Notes under the pieces: model-generated
Databases searched by the model: none
What the model saw: the letters and a program-made list of their open reading frames with translations, nothing else
Told to the model about the DNA's origin: nothing
From: Chloroflexota bacterium
Lineage (GTDB): Bacteria; Chloroflexota; Anaerolineae; Anaerolineales; Anaerolineaceae
Length of the DNA: 64,000 bases
Assembly: GCA_023381565.1 (NCBI GenBank)
Contig: JAMCRR010000053.1
Coordinates: forward strand, 1-64,000
Direction of reading: 5' to 3'
Translations under genes and position numbers: made by a program
In this document: positions 50,676-58,799 of the stretch, piece by piece
Numbering within the stretch: position 1 is the stretch's first letter
Layout of the letters: every line of letters starts with the position of its first letter

Positions 50676-51767
50676 ATGGAACCGAGCATAGAGTTCAAGC
50701 AAACCGCGCCGGAGATTGGCGCAGAACAGATCCAGCTGCTGCAGAAGCTCTTAAACGCCAGCGGGGTATCGGGCGACGAGGGCGAGGTGCGTGCCATCGT
50801 CCTCGAAGAAGTGAAACCTGTTGCAGACGAGGTAAAAGTAGACTCCCTGGGAAACGTTCTGGTTACCCGGCGTGGAAAAGGTGAGAACCGCCTGCGGGTC
50901 ATGCTCGACGCCCACATGGACGAAGTGGGCTTCATCGTCACCGCCGATGATGGGGATGGTTTGTTCCAATTTTCCACAGTCGGTGGGATCGATGTTCGCC
51001 AGATCGTTGGGAAGCCGGTGCTGATCGGCAAGGATCATGTCCCCGGTGTAATTGGAGCGCGCGCCATTCACCTGACCACAGCCGAAGAACGCAGGAGGGT
51101 CATCCCCCTGGATATGCTGCGCATGGACGTTGGCCTGGGAGACGCCGGCAAGCAGGTGAAACTAGGAGACCGGGCGGTGTTCGCCAGCCGCTTCAGCCAG
51201 GTTGGCGCCAGCCTGCGCGGCAAAGCATTGGACGACAGGTTGGGCGTGGCGACCTTGATCGAGCTGGTGAAACACGCCCCAGAGCAAACCGACCTGCTGG
51301 CGGTCTTTTCCACTCAGGAGGAGGTCGGGGGCTGGGGCGCAAAGGTGGCAGCTTTCCAGCTTAACCCCGATCTGGCGATTGCCGTCGATTCAACCCCCGC
51401 TTACGATCTGCCGGCCTGGGATGACGGTGAAAATACCATCTACAACACGCGCCTGGGCGCCGGCCCAGCAATCTATACGATGGACCGGGCCACGCTATCA
51501 GATCCTCGCCTGGTCCGCTTCCTGGCGCAAACGGCGGAAGCCAATCAGATCCCCTTCCAGTACCGCCAGCCGGGAGGCGGAGGCACCGACGCCGGGGTGA
51601 TTCACATGCAAAAAGAAGGCATCCCCAGCGTTTCGGTTTCCGTCCCAGGGCGCTATGCCCATACGGCCTTTGGTCTGGCGCGCCTTTCTGATTGGGAGAA
51701 TACCCTCAAACTCCTTTACCTGGCGCTCGCCGGATTATCGTCAGGCTTCTTGGATGAAATCAGATAG
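50676..51767 (+). CDS. M42-family metallopeptidase (third of three)
   Basis: A 363-residue paralogue beginning 3 bp after the second. Motifs are DAHMDEVGF, ALDDRLG, STQEEVGGWGA, AVDSTPA and RYAHTAF, all metal ligands and the catalytic Glu pair being present. It carries an N-terminal extension of ~15 residues compared with the first copy. Different substrate loops in the three copies suggest complementary peptide specificities or a hetero-oligomer. Its last 8 bp overlap the convergent zincin-like gene. Confidence 0.94.
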   Translation: MEPSIEFKQTAPEIGAEQIQLLQKLLNASGVSGDEGEVRAIVLEEVKPVADEVKVDSLGNVLVTRRGKGENRLRVMLDAHMDEVGFIVTADDGDGLFQFSTVGGIDVRQIVGKPVLIGKDHVPGVIGARAIHLTTAEERRRVIPLDMLRMDVGLGDAGKQVKLGDRAVFASRFSQVGASLRGKALDDRLGVATLIELVKHAPEQTDLLAVFSTQEEVGGWGAKVAAFQLNPDLAIAVDSTPAYDLPAWDDGENTIYNTRLGAGPAIYTMDRATLSDPRLVRFLAQTAEANQIPFQYRQPGGGGTDAGVIHMQKEGIPSVSVSVPGRYAHTAFGLARLSDWENTLKLLYLALAGLSSGFLDEIR

Positions 51768-52389
51768 ACCAGCGGCGTAGATTCGTGCGCAGCCATTCGG
51801 CGGCTCGCGAAGGCACCCGATGCCCTGCGTCGGGGTAAACCGACCAGGCGAAGACTTCGGCGAAATAATCGGAAATACTGTTGTTGCCATATAGGGCTGC
51901 CGGCTGCCATAGGTCTTCTTGCCAGGGTAGGTTGATCCCGCCATACCATCTCCATTTGAACAAGCCTCCCGCTTTGCGAGGGGCTTGTTTTGGATTCCCA
52001 CCCAGATAATAGACCAGTGCATCCGCCGGTCCTCTGCCGATGAATGTAGCCGGGAAGAAACCACCCAGGTTGTTATCCAGCAAGTGCGCCAGCTCATGCG
52101 TTACGTGAGCTTCGGCGTGAGATTTATTTGCGAACCCCCTGACCAGGAAAACCATCCGCTTGGGAAAAACCAGGCTGTATTTACCAATAAAATGGACGAA
52201 GATGGCATTCCCCAGGTGTTTTCGCACCCATTCTTGACCATCGGCGCCGGTCGTGGCTGAGACGAAATCGCCTATGCGCATCCCGCTGCAGCCGATGATC
52301 TCCAGCTCAGGAGAAGACCATTTACCCCAGAAACGCCAGCCGTATTTGTGACCCAGATCTTCCCGCAGCTCGCCCCCAGCGTTCACCAT
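51760..52389 (-). CDS. Zincin-like protein with HExxH motif (lethal-factor-like family)
   Basis: A 209-residue protein with the zinc-protease motif HVTHELAHLLDN (H98, E99, H102) and a downstream FAEVFAW segment whose E178 may be the third ligand. A third-ligand Glu in an FAE context is seen in anthrax lethal-factor-like (ATLF) metallopeptidases. No signal peptide or membrane helix is visible, and the N-terminus is close to the stop of the MFS gene 5 bp upstream, so it is co-transcribed with the exporter. Substrate unknown. A non-peptidase zinc hydrolase is possible. Confidence 0.75.
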   Translation of the reverse strand: MVNAGGELREDLGHKYGWRFWGKWSSPELEIIGCSGMRIGDFVSATTGADGQEWVRKHLGNAIFVHFIGKYSLVFPKRMVFLVRGFANKSHAEAHVTHELAHLLDNNLGGFFPATFIGRGPADALVYYLGGNPKQAPRKAGGLFKWRWYGGINLPWQEDLWQPAALYGNNSISDYFAEVFAWSVYPDAGHRVPSRAAEWLRTNLRRWSI

Positions 52390-52394
52390 CGATC

Positions 52395-53885
52395 CTACTC
52401 ACCGGCGACATGGGAGGCTGCCTGCTGAGCCCGGTTCTCTTTACCACGCACGACAGAAATAGCTGCTGCAGCCAGGCATAAAACTATGGAGACAGAGAAG
52501 GCGCTGCGCATGCCAATTACGAATTCTTGCATGATCTGGGATCCTAAGGATATGTTAGTTCCCACGAAGAGCTGCATCATCACCTGGGCAGGGAGGGCGT
52601 GAGCGGCGACCGCCAATGAAAGAGCAAAGCTGGTGACCATCCCCGCCTGGCGCATCGTCGCCAGTGTCGCCGAGGCTACTCCAAGACGCTGTTGGGGCGA
52701 GGCATTCATCACTGCGCTGGTATTTGGCGAGAAGAACATCCCGCCTCCGAGACCCATCAAGATTAACCCTCCGGCGATTTGCACGTAAGGGGTAGTAGGG
52801 GTAATCTGCAACAACCAGCTGAGTGCTGCTGCCTGGAGGATCAATCCGATTGTGGCTGGAACTCGCGCTCCGATCCTGTCAGATAACATGCCGCTCAACG
52901 GGCCCATCACTGAGGTGACCAGGGGGAAGGGTATTAGCATCAGCGCAGCTGTCAGAGGATCATAGCCGCGCACTCCTTGAAAATAGAATACGATCAGGAA
53001 ATTAACCGCGAAAAGCGCTAACGACTGCATCGTGGCAGCCATAACAGAGAAACTGTAGATCCGGTTTGAAAAAAGCGAGAAATCGAGCACGGGCATCTCG
53101 CTGCGCCGCTCCCACCAGAAAAATAACAACAAAAGCAGGGCGAATGCCACAAAGAGGCCATTTATGATTGGCGACCCCCATCCGAATTGGATGCTCAGCG
53201 TTAGCGCCATGAGCAGCGAAATGAGCGTCATGCTGAAAGTCAATGCGCCCCACACATCGAACTTTTCCCTTTTTTCATGCTTCGTCATTTCTTTCAAAAC
53301 GAGGTAGCCCCACAAAGTACCTGCCAGTCCGATGGGAACATTAATGAAGAAGATCCAACGCCAGTTGCCAGAAGTCAGGATCAGCCCACCTAAGATTGGG
53401 CCGAGTACCCCCCCGGCGGCCCAGGTGATGGCGTTAATTCCCAGCGCCCGGCCGCGCTCGTTGGCGGGAAACACCTCGGTGAGGATCGCCATGCTGTTCG
53501 AGATCATCATCGCCGCGCCGGCTCCCTGGATCAGCCGGAATAAAATCAACTGGATGGCGCTTCCCGAAACACCGCATAACGCCGACCCGATGGTAAAAAC
53601 CAGAAAGCCCAGGTTATACAGGCGCACCCGGCCGAACATATCTGCTACCCGCCCGAAAGTCAGCAAGAATACCGTGCTGATCAAAATGTAAGCCATGATC
53701 ACCCAGATCATTTCGATAAGGTCAGCGTGCAGGCTTTCCATCATCATCGGCAGACCCAAGACGACGATGGTGCTGTCGATGGCAGCCATCAGTGCCCCGA
53801 TGGTTGTGACACTGAGGACGATCCATTTATAGGCGATGCGCCCTTTAGTTTGATTACCGGTTGCCGCGAGCTTTACTTCACCCAT
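52395..53885 (-). CDS. MFS drug exporter, DHA2 (EmrB/QacA) family
   Basis: A 496-residue transporter with about 14 hydrophobic segments. Motif A is LTFGRVADMFGRVRLYNLG, motif C is WAAGGVLGPILGG, and the D-S-T-I-V motif DSTIVVLGLPMM is in helix 1; together they mark the 14-helix DHA2 proton antiporters. ATG 53885 is preferred to a TTG nine codons upstream. The gene precedes the zincin-like gene in one operon. The leader contains a hairpin and a short reading frame that may control expression. The drug or metabolite exported is unknown. Confidence 0.93.
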   Translation of the reverse strand: MGEVKLAATGNQTKGRIAYKWIVLSVTTIGALMAAIDSTIVVLGLPMMMESLHADLIEMIWVIMAYILISTVFLLTFGRVADMFGRVRLYNLGFLVFTIGSALCGVSGSAIQLILFRLIQGAGAAMMISNSMAILTEVFPANERGRALGINAITWAAGGVLGPILGGLILTSGNWRWIFFINVPIGLAGTLWGYLVLKEMTKHEKREKFDVWGALTFSMTLISLLMALTLSIQFGWGSPIINGLFVAFALLLLLFFWWERRSEMPVLDFSLFSNRIYSFSVMAATMQSLALFAVNFLIVFYFQGVRGYDPLTAALMLIPFPLVTSVMGPLSGMLSDRIGARVPATIGLILQAAALSWLLQITPTTPYVQIAGGLILMGLGGGMFFSPNTSAVMNASPQQRLGVASATLATMRQAGMVTSFALSLAVAAHALPAQVMMQLFVGTNISLGSQIMQEFVIGMRSAFSVSIVLCLAAAAISVVRGKENRAQQAASHVAGE

Positions 53886-53997
53886 ATCGAATTCTTTACT
53901 CTCCTCAAACAATTTCCGGAATATTCGATCTCATTAATCTCCAAGGCCAGATCCAACAGCCGTCCACAAAGATCCTGCCTCCAGGCATCCTCCTGAG

Positions 53998-54033
53998 TTA
54001 GCCGCTTGGGTCTAAAATTTCTGGGCCGTCCAT
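53998..54033 (-). CDS. Possible 11-residue leader peptide of the MFS gene
   Basis: ATG 54033 is preceded by GGGGGAG at 7 nt. The frame encodes MDGPEILDPSG and then stops. It lies ~110 nt before the MFS start, inside the predicted leader. Such uORFs ahead of exporter genes can sense antibiotics through ribosome stalling; no such role is proven here. Confidence 0.3.
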   Translation of the reverse strand: MDGPEILDPSG

Positions 54034-54081
54034 TTTGAGCTCCCCCTCAAAATTTCACCTGTGGTCCTGTGCCATATTATA
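54032..54081 (-). promoter_or_regulatory. -10 element and SD-bearing hairpin of the MFS leader
   Basis: On the minus strand TATAAT lies at 54081-54076. About 20 nt further, ATTTTGAG and CTCAAAAT (54053-54046 and 54039-54032) pair perfectly; the GGGGAG ribosome site of the 11-residue frame is in the 6-nt loop. The repeat is either a regulator-binding site or an RNA switch. The rest of 53886-54408 contains no supportable gene. Confidence 0.45.
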
Positions 54082-54273
54082 CTCGCATCCTCTATAAATG
54101 ACGGAGAATCTTTGAAGGTATTTTTAGTGCGATTAATCAACACCGGAAATATACCAGTACCGTTGCCCGCTATTTTCAAGATCAATTGCGACCGCTCCAA
54201 ATTTTCGTTTCTTTTCCTGCTTTCCAAATAGCATTACTTAGATGATTTTAGTATGTTATCTCGCAAAAAGTCG

Positions 54274-54279
54274 TATAAT
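54274..54279 (+). promoter_or_regulatory. Candidate -10 of the moxR-VWA operon
   Basis: TATAAT at 54274-54279 without a clear -35. It would give a 5' leader of ~123 nt to ATG 54409. The leader includes a palindrome (AAAACCGGTTTT at 54367-54378). Confidence 0.45.
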
Positions 54280-54408
54280 GGTTGAAAGAATTTCGAAATG
54301 CCCCCCAGACCGGTCGGGAATAGGGGAAAACAAGGGGGATCTCGGCCGGCTTCTCCCAGGTTAATAAAACCGGTTTTCTCAGATAGGGGCGCCAGGAAAG
54401 GATTATGT

Positions 54409-55380
54409 ATGTTGGAAGAGAATCACCACTATAAATCACCTGATGAATTGAAGGTAGCTTTAAACCAACAAAAGTACATTGCCAGTGATGAAATCGCTAC
54501 AATTTTATATTTGAGTCAGCAACTTGGGAAACCTTTACTTGTAGAAGGCCCGGCAGGCGTTGGGAAAACCGAGCTGGCGAAAGCCCTATCCGGTGCTTCC
54601 GGTCGGGAGATGATCCGCTTGCAGTGTTATGAAGGCCTGGACGAAACCAAAGCCCTGTATGAGTGGGAATATGCAAAGCAATTGCTTTACACCCAGCTCT
54701 TGCGTGATAAGCTCCGCGATACCCTGGCAGACTCCGTCAGTTTGAAATCGGCCGCCGACCGGTTGGCGGGGGAAGAAGACATCTTCTTCTCGATGCGCTT
54801 TTTGCTGCAGCGGCCCTTATTGAAAGCCATCCTCAGCAGTGAGCCAACGGTATTGCTGATCGACGAGATCGACCGCGCCGATGCCGAATTCGAGGCCTTT
54901 CTCCTGGAGGTGCTCAGCGATTTCCAGGTCAGCGTTCCCGAGCTGGGCACCCTGCAGGCAGTTCACCGCCCGCTGGTCGTGCTTACGAGCAACAACACCC
55001 GCGAGTTGAGCGAGGCGCTCAAACGGCGCTGCCTGTATCTATTCATCGATTACCCATCGGTAGAGCAGGAGTTGGCAGTCGTCCGCTTGAAAGTCCCTGA
55101 GCTGGCGCCGCGCATGGCGCGCCAGGCCGTCGAGTTAGTCCACCAGATGCGCGGGATGGACCTGCGTAAATCGCCGAGCATCAGCGAGACGCTCGATTGG
55201 GCAAAAGCGCTGGTCACCCTGAACGCCGCGCACCTGGATAACACAACCCTGGAGACCACACTCAGCGTTTTATTGAAACATGAGACCGACCTGCAGCAGG
55301 CACGTCGCAATCTGTTCAATCCGCCACCCCCACCTCGTCAAAAGGGCGACAGCCCCACAATCAAGCCCTGGCATAATTAA
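54409..55380 (+). CDS. MoxR/CoxD-type AAA+ ATPase
   Basis: A 323-residue ATPase. ATG 54409 has AGGAAAGG about 9 nt upstream, and the longer frame is not needed. Walker A GPAGVGKT is at 47-54, Walker B LLIDEID at 148-154, sensor SNNTREL at ~193-199 and an Arg pair (KRRC) at ~204-207. MoxR proteins act as chaperones that insert metal cofactors or remodel complexes together with VWA proteins. The pairing with a VWA protein 15 bp downstream is the typical CoxD/CoxE arrangement used in maturation of molybdenum CO-dehydrogenase, but no Mo enzyme of that type is in the window. Confidence 0.93.
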   Translation: MLEENHHYKSPDELKVALNQQKYIASDEIATILYLSQQLGKPLLVEGPAGVGKTELAKALSGASGREMIRLQCYEGLDETKALYEWEYAKQLLYTQLLRDKLRDTLADSVSLKSAADRLAGEEDIFFSMRFLLQRPLLKAILSSEPTVLLIDEIDRADAEFEAFLLEVLSDFQVSVPELGTLQAVHRPLVVLTSNNTRELSEALKRRCLYLFIDYPSVEQELAVVRLKVPELAPRMARQAVELVHQMRGMDLRKSPSISETLDWAKALVTLNAAHLDNTTLETTLSVLLKHETDLQQARRNLFNPPPPPRQKGDSPTIKPWHN

Positions 55381-55395
55381 CAGGGAGGTTACCCC

Positions 55396-56772
55396 ATGGA
55401 TCAGAGAATCATTCAATTTATCACAGCTTTGCGGGCTGTTGGGGTGAGGGTGAGCCTGGCAGAAAGCTCGGATGCTTTCCAGGCGATCGAACAAATGGGT
55501 GTGAAAAACAAGGACAGCTTCCGCATCGGGCTCAGGTCTACTTTGATCAAAGAGTCGAAAGACATCCCCCAGTTCGAGAAACTATTTCCTCTATTTTTTA
55601 GCTCCAACCAGCCGCCGATGTTTGATACCCTGAGCGGGCTGACTGCCGAAGAAGCGCAAAAGCTCGCCCAGGCATTGCAGCAGTTTACCCACCGGCTGCG
55701 AGCGATGATGGAAAAGCTACTGCAGGGAAAACCACTTACTCAGCAAGAGCTCAACCAGCTCGATCAGATCATAAATATGGATAACGTCGAGGACCTGCGC
55801 CTGCAGGGGTTAATGGCGCGCCGTATGGAGCAAGCCTTGCAGTTCAAGGAGGTGCGCCAGGCTCTGGAATCGCTCATGCAGCTTCTCCAGGATATGGGCA
55901 TGAATCGCGGCCGCCTGGACCAACTGCGCAAGATGCTACAGGCCAACCAACAGGCGATGCAAGGCCAGCTCTACCAGCACGCCGGGCAGAAGATCGTTGA
56001 AAACATGGCGCGCAACTCTCCGGGCGACCCCCTGGATGACCTGTACAACCAGCCCTTTCAAAACTTAAGCGAAGAAGAGATGAAACAACTGCGCCGCGAA
56101 GTCCAGCGGTTGGCAGCCGCTTTACGCACGCGTATGGCCCTGCGGTTGAAGCATGCCAAGAACGGGCAGCTTGATGTAAAAGGAACCCTGCGCGCCAATC
56201 TCAAGTACGGCAGCGTCCCGCTGGAGCTCAAGCACCGCAACCGCATGCTCAAGCCACAGATCGTGGTCCTGTGCGACATCAGCACCTCGATGCGACACCT
56301 CTCCGAGCTGATGCTAACCCTGCTCTCTGCCATTCAAGACCAAATCAGCAAGACGAATGCCTTCGCCTATATCGATCACCTGGAGTACATCTCGCCAGAT
56401 TTTGCCGGGCAGCATTCACAGGAAGCGGTCGCTGAAGTTCTCGGGCGAATGCCCTCCGGCTACTACAACACCGACCTTGGGCGAAGCCTGGTCACTCTGC
56501 TGCATGATTATCCCGATAAGCTCGATTACCGGAGTACATTGATCGTTGTCGGTGACGGCAGGAACAACTTTAACGATCCGCACCTCGAATCTTTCCGCAC
56601 GATTGCTCGCCGGAGCCGTTCGACGATCTGGCTGAATCCTGAGGCCGTACCCATGTGGGGTACAGGTGACAGCGATATGCTGAAATATGCGCCCATGTGT
56701 GATAAAGCCTTCCAGGTGAGCAATCTTGTGCAGCTTTCGGCTGCCATCGACCAGTTGTTTTTGAATGTGTGA
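55396..56772 (+). CDS. VWA-domain protein, CoxE-like
   Basis: A 458-residue partner of the MoxR ATPase. The N-terminal ~250 residues are helical, with Gln- and Leu-rich stretches (~85-200) that may coil. The C-terminal von Willebrand A domain (~285-450) has the metal-ion-dependent adhesion site D294-x-S296-x-S298, with the threonine and aspartate positions also present further on (NTDLGRSL, GDGRNN). CoxE-family proteins assist cofactor insertion with CoxD. It ends the operon, which closes with a strong terminator. Client unknown; the tungsten AOR of this window would be an interesting candidate but is not adjacent. Confidence 0.9.
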   Translation: MDQRIIQFITALRAVGVRVSLAESSDAFQAIEQMGVKNKDSFRIGLRSTLIKESKDIPQFEKLFPLFFSSNQPPMFDTLSGLTAEEAQKLAQALQQFTHRLRAMMEKLLQGKPLTQQELNQLDQIINMDNVEDLRLQGLMARRMEQALQFKEVRQALESLMQLLQDMGMNRGRLDQLRKMLQANQQAMQGQLYQHAGQKIVENMARNSPGDPLDDLYNQPFQNLSEEEMKQLRREVQRLAAALRTRMALRLKHAKNGQLDVKGTLRANLKYGSVPLELKHRNRMLKPQIVVLCDISTSMRHLSELMLTLLSAIQDQISKTNAFAYIDHLEYISPDFAGQHSQEAVAEVLGRMPSGYYNTDLGRSLVTLLHDYPDKLDYRSTLIVVGDGRNNFNDPHLESFRTIARRSRSTIWLNPEAVPMWGTGDSDMLKYAPMCDKAFQVSNLVQLSAAIDQLFLNV

Positions 56773-56805
56773 CGGTTGAGAAAACCACATTAAAAATGAG
56801 GATCG

Positions 56806-56838
56806 AAAATCGAGAGCAAGCATGCTCTCGATTTTTTT
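56806..56838 (+). terminator. Intrinsic terminator of the moxR-VWA operon
   Basis: A perfect 13-bp stem (56806-56818 with 56823-56835) with a 4-nt loop ends in a run of seven T, the last three of which extend beyond the stem. It is 34 bp after the VWA stop. Confidence 0.93.
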
Positions 56839-56954
56839 AGATCCACACATTCATTGGGTTGAGCCGTATTGTGAGCTTATTATTTATCATAAGATTCGCT
56901 CCGAGGAAAATTGATCCGGTGAAACCTAACAATCCCCAGGAATTTCGATATCCA

Positions 56955-56968
56955 TTGACAGTTGTCAA
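56955..56968. repeat. Short palindrome upstream of the ECF sigma gene
   Basis: TTGACA and TGTCAA flank GT to form a near-perfect 14-bp palindrome, 92 bp before the sigma-factor start. No -10 lies at a suitable distance from the TTGACA. It may be a regulator site for the sigma cassette. The remaining 56839-57060 shows nothing else. Confidence 0.35.
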
Positions 56969-57060
56969 CCCGTAAAATTGAGAAAAATATCACTCAGCTT
57001 GATGATTCAGCGAAGGAATCGCGCCTGCTCCCCGACATATTATAAAGAGAGGACATTGGC

Positions 57061-57681
57061 TTGAATCCAGACACCCCAGCTTCACTGTCGATCCCTGAAG
57101 ACGAGCTTATCCATGGATTGAAACAAGGCCAACCTGAAGCCTGGGAGACCCTGTGCATAACTTATGGAGAGCCGCTTTTCCTCTACGCCTATCACCGCTG
57201 CGGGCAAGACGCGGATGCAGCAGGCGATATCCGCCAGGAGACCCTGTTGGCGGCTGTAGACGCCATCTCTCACTATCGAGGGGAGACACCCCTTTTTGGA
57301 TGGTTGTGCGGCATCGCTCGTCACAAAGCCGGCGACATCCTGCGCCACCGGCAGCGCCAGGGTGTCTCTTTGGAAGCTGTCGGCGAGGCGGCAATTCCTG
57401 CGGACCGTCAACCGGTTTGGGAGGCGGTATCTCTTAACCCGGCCGAAGAGCATGCTCTCAGCAGTGAAATGCGCTCCGCCATCATCCAGGCGCTCTGGTC
57501 CTTACCAGGAGATTATCGCCTGAGTTTGATCAGCCGTTATGTGCAGGGTGAAGCGGTGGAATTGATTGCCCGCAAGCTGAAGCGCTCCTACAAAGCCACC
57601 GAATCCTTACTCAGCCGGGCTCGCTTCGCCTTAAGGAAATGCTTACAGGAGAACGATAATAATGGATCTCAGAACGGCTAA
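57061..57681 (+). CDS. ECF-type RNA polymerase sigma factor
   Basis: A 206-residue sigma factor starting at TTG 57061 with GAGAGGAC about 8 nt upstream. Region 2 (~25-95) contains EAWETLC, DIRQETLLAAVDAI and TPLFGWLCGIARHKAGDILRHR. Region 4 (~140-200) has ALWSLPGDYRLSLISRYVQGEAVELIARKLKRSYKATESLLSRARFALRK. The LP of the region 4 helix and the ARxx motif are usual. It is followed, overlapping by 20 bp, by a small membrane protein, the place where anti-sigma factors usually sit. Its target promoters cannot be read. Confidence 0.93.
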   Translation: MNPDTPASLSIPEDELIHGLKQGQPEAWETLCITYGEPLFLYAYHRCGQDADAAGDIRQETLLAAVDAISHYRGETPLFGWLCGIARHKAGDILRHRQRQGVSLEAVGEAAIPADRQPVWEAVSLNPAEEHALSSEMRSAIIQALWSLPGDYRLSLISRYVQGEAVELIARKLKRSYKATESLLSRARFALRKCLQENDNNGSQNG

Positions 57682-58018
57682 TTCCAAAATGACCGGCGAT
57701 ACCCCCGAAGATGAGATTGCCGCTATGCTGAAATCGGCAGTGATCATTTCTCCCCCTGCCATGAGCCCGGGTCAAATCCGAGACGTTGTTGACAAAGCAC
57801 GCATCCGGCTGAAACCAGTAGCGTCTTTCCCACTCTGGGCAATCGCAGGCGTGTTCGGGTGCTTCTTGATCCTTGCGGTACTTGCTATCTTCCTCTCCGG
57901 AGAGAGCTCTATCGAGCGAATCCTGGCTGCCTGGGTTCCTTTAATCAACGTTGGTTTATCTCCCTTCGTGGGCATTATTATCATCCTGCAAAGGAGAAAA
58001 CGTCATGTACCTTATTAA
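57662..58018 (+). CDS. Small two-span membrane protein, possible anti-sigma factor
   Basis: A 118-residue protein with a cytoplasmic acidic N-terminus and predicted membrane helices at ~55-79 and ~89-110, with a basic C-terminal tail (RRKRHVP). AGGAGA lies 7 nt before the ATG, which is inside the end of the sigma gene. It lacks the HxxxCxxC zinc motif of classical anti-sigma domains. The coupled position and topology suggest it binds the sigma factor at the membrane; the sequence does not prove this. It overlaps the next gene by 14 bp. Confidence 0.7.
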   Translation: MDLRTANSKMTGDTPEDEIAAMLKSAVIISPPAMSPGQIRDVVDKARIRLKPVASFPLWAIAGVFGCFLILAVLAIFLSGESSIERILAAWVPLINVGLSPFVGIIIILQRRKRHVPY

Positions 58019-58751
58019 GAAATGGCTCCCTTTCATCGCATTGATCGGCATTAGCACCCTGATCTTAACGCTGGCTTTAGCCTTCACACAACGCTCCACG
58101 ACCCTCGTAGATGACGGCGTCACTCGCCAATCAGTCGAGGCCTCCCTGCAGCGCCTCTTGCCAGGGCCCTACACCTCCCTCCAGGACCCAGGATTGCTCT
58201 CGGCGTTGGGCGAGCTTGACAAAGAGCCCTATGTTGCCGCAGTCTGGCTGGTCGACCCGGCAGGCGTGATCCTCTTCCATACCTCCGGGCCGGGGAAAGT
58301 GGGCGATACCATACAGACCCTTGCGGCAGGCGATATGGCGCCCAGCCTGGCAGCGCTTCCCGTGCAGGCGCTCTCTCAGGAACAAGAGTTCCAGCTCCTG
58401 GCGGTCGGCGCCATCCGCTCCGAAGGCGAACATAACGACGTCTTCCGCCAACGAGTTTACCCACTGACGAATGCACAGGAACAAACGATCGGTCTGGTGG
58501 TTCTGGATTACGACATCAGCCCGCAGGTCGCCAGTCCTGGCGCGGCGTGGATCATCCTTCTGCTGGGCGCCCTGATCGGGCTGGCGGTTTACTGGCTGTC
58601 CCTGCCGCTATGGGTCGCCCTGGATGCGCGTGAGCGTGGTGAGTCTCCCGCCTTATGGGGCCTCTTCGTCCTGGCGACTAACCTGATCGGCTTGCTGGCT
58701 TACCTGCTTTCGGTGAGCAGAAAACCACCTTCTCCTTCGCAAGGGGGCTAA
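58005..58751 (+). CDS. Membrane protein with extracytoplasmic sensor-like domain
   Basis: A 248-residue protein. ATG 58005 follows AAGGAG by about 8 nt, and 18 upstream codons are excluded. TM1 is at ~7-27, then a ~150-residue outside domain (AVWLVDPAGVILFHTSGPGKVGDTIQ is reminiscent of a Cache/PAS-like sensor), TM2 at ~180-201, and a last pair of segments including ALWGLFVLATNLIGLLAYLL. No kinase or output domain is seen. It forms a three-gene unit with the sigma factor and the small membrane protein and could detect the signal for that system. Function is inference. Confidence 0.7.
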   Translation: MYLIKKWLPFIALIGISTLILTLALAFTQRSTTLVDDGVTRQSVEASLQRLLPGPYTSLQDPGLLSALGELDKEPYVAAVWLVDPAGVILFHTSGPGKVGDTIQTLAAGDMAPSLAALPVQALSQEQEFQLLAVGAIRSEGEHNDVFRQRVYPLTNAQEQTIGLVVLDYDISPQVASPGAAWIILLLGALIGLAVYWLSLPLWVALDARERGESPALWGLFVLATNLIGLLAYLLSVSRKPPSPSQGG

Positions 58752-58799
58752 ACCGATGTAAACTAGTGGCTGTCAATCGTTTCACCGGATGGTCAGCCT

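Noticed and set aside
53887-54050. Minus-strand frame of ~52 codons upstream of the MFS gene with basic and acidic helical composition
   Set aside because: No ATG, GTG or TTG at a suitable place after the upstream stop, and it covers the predicted leader.
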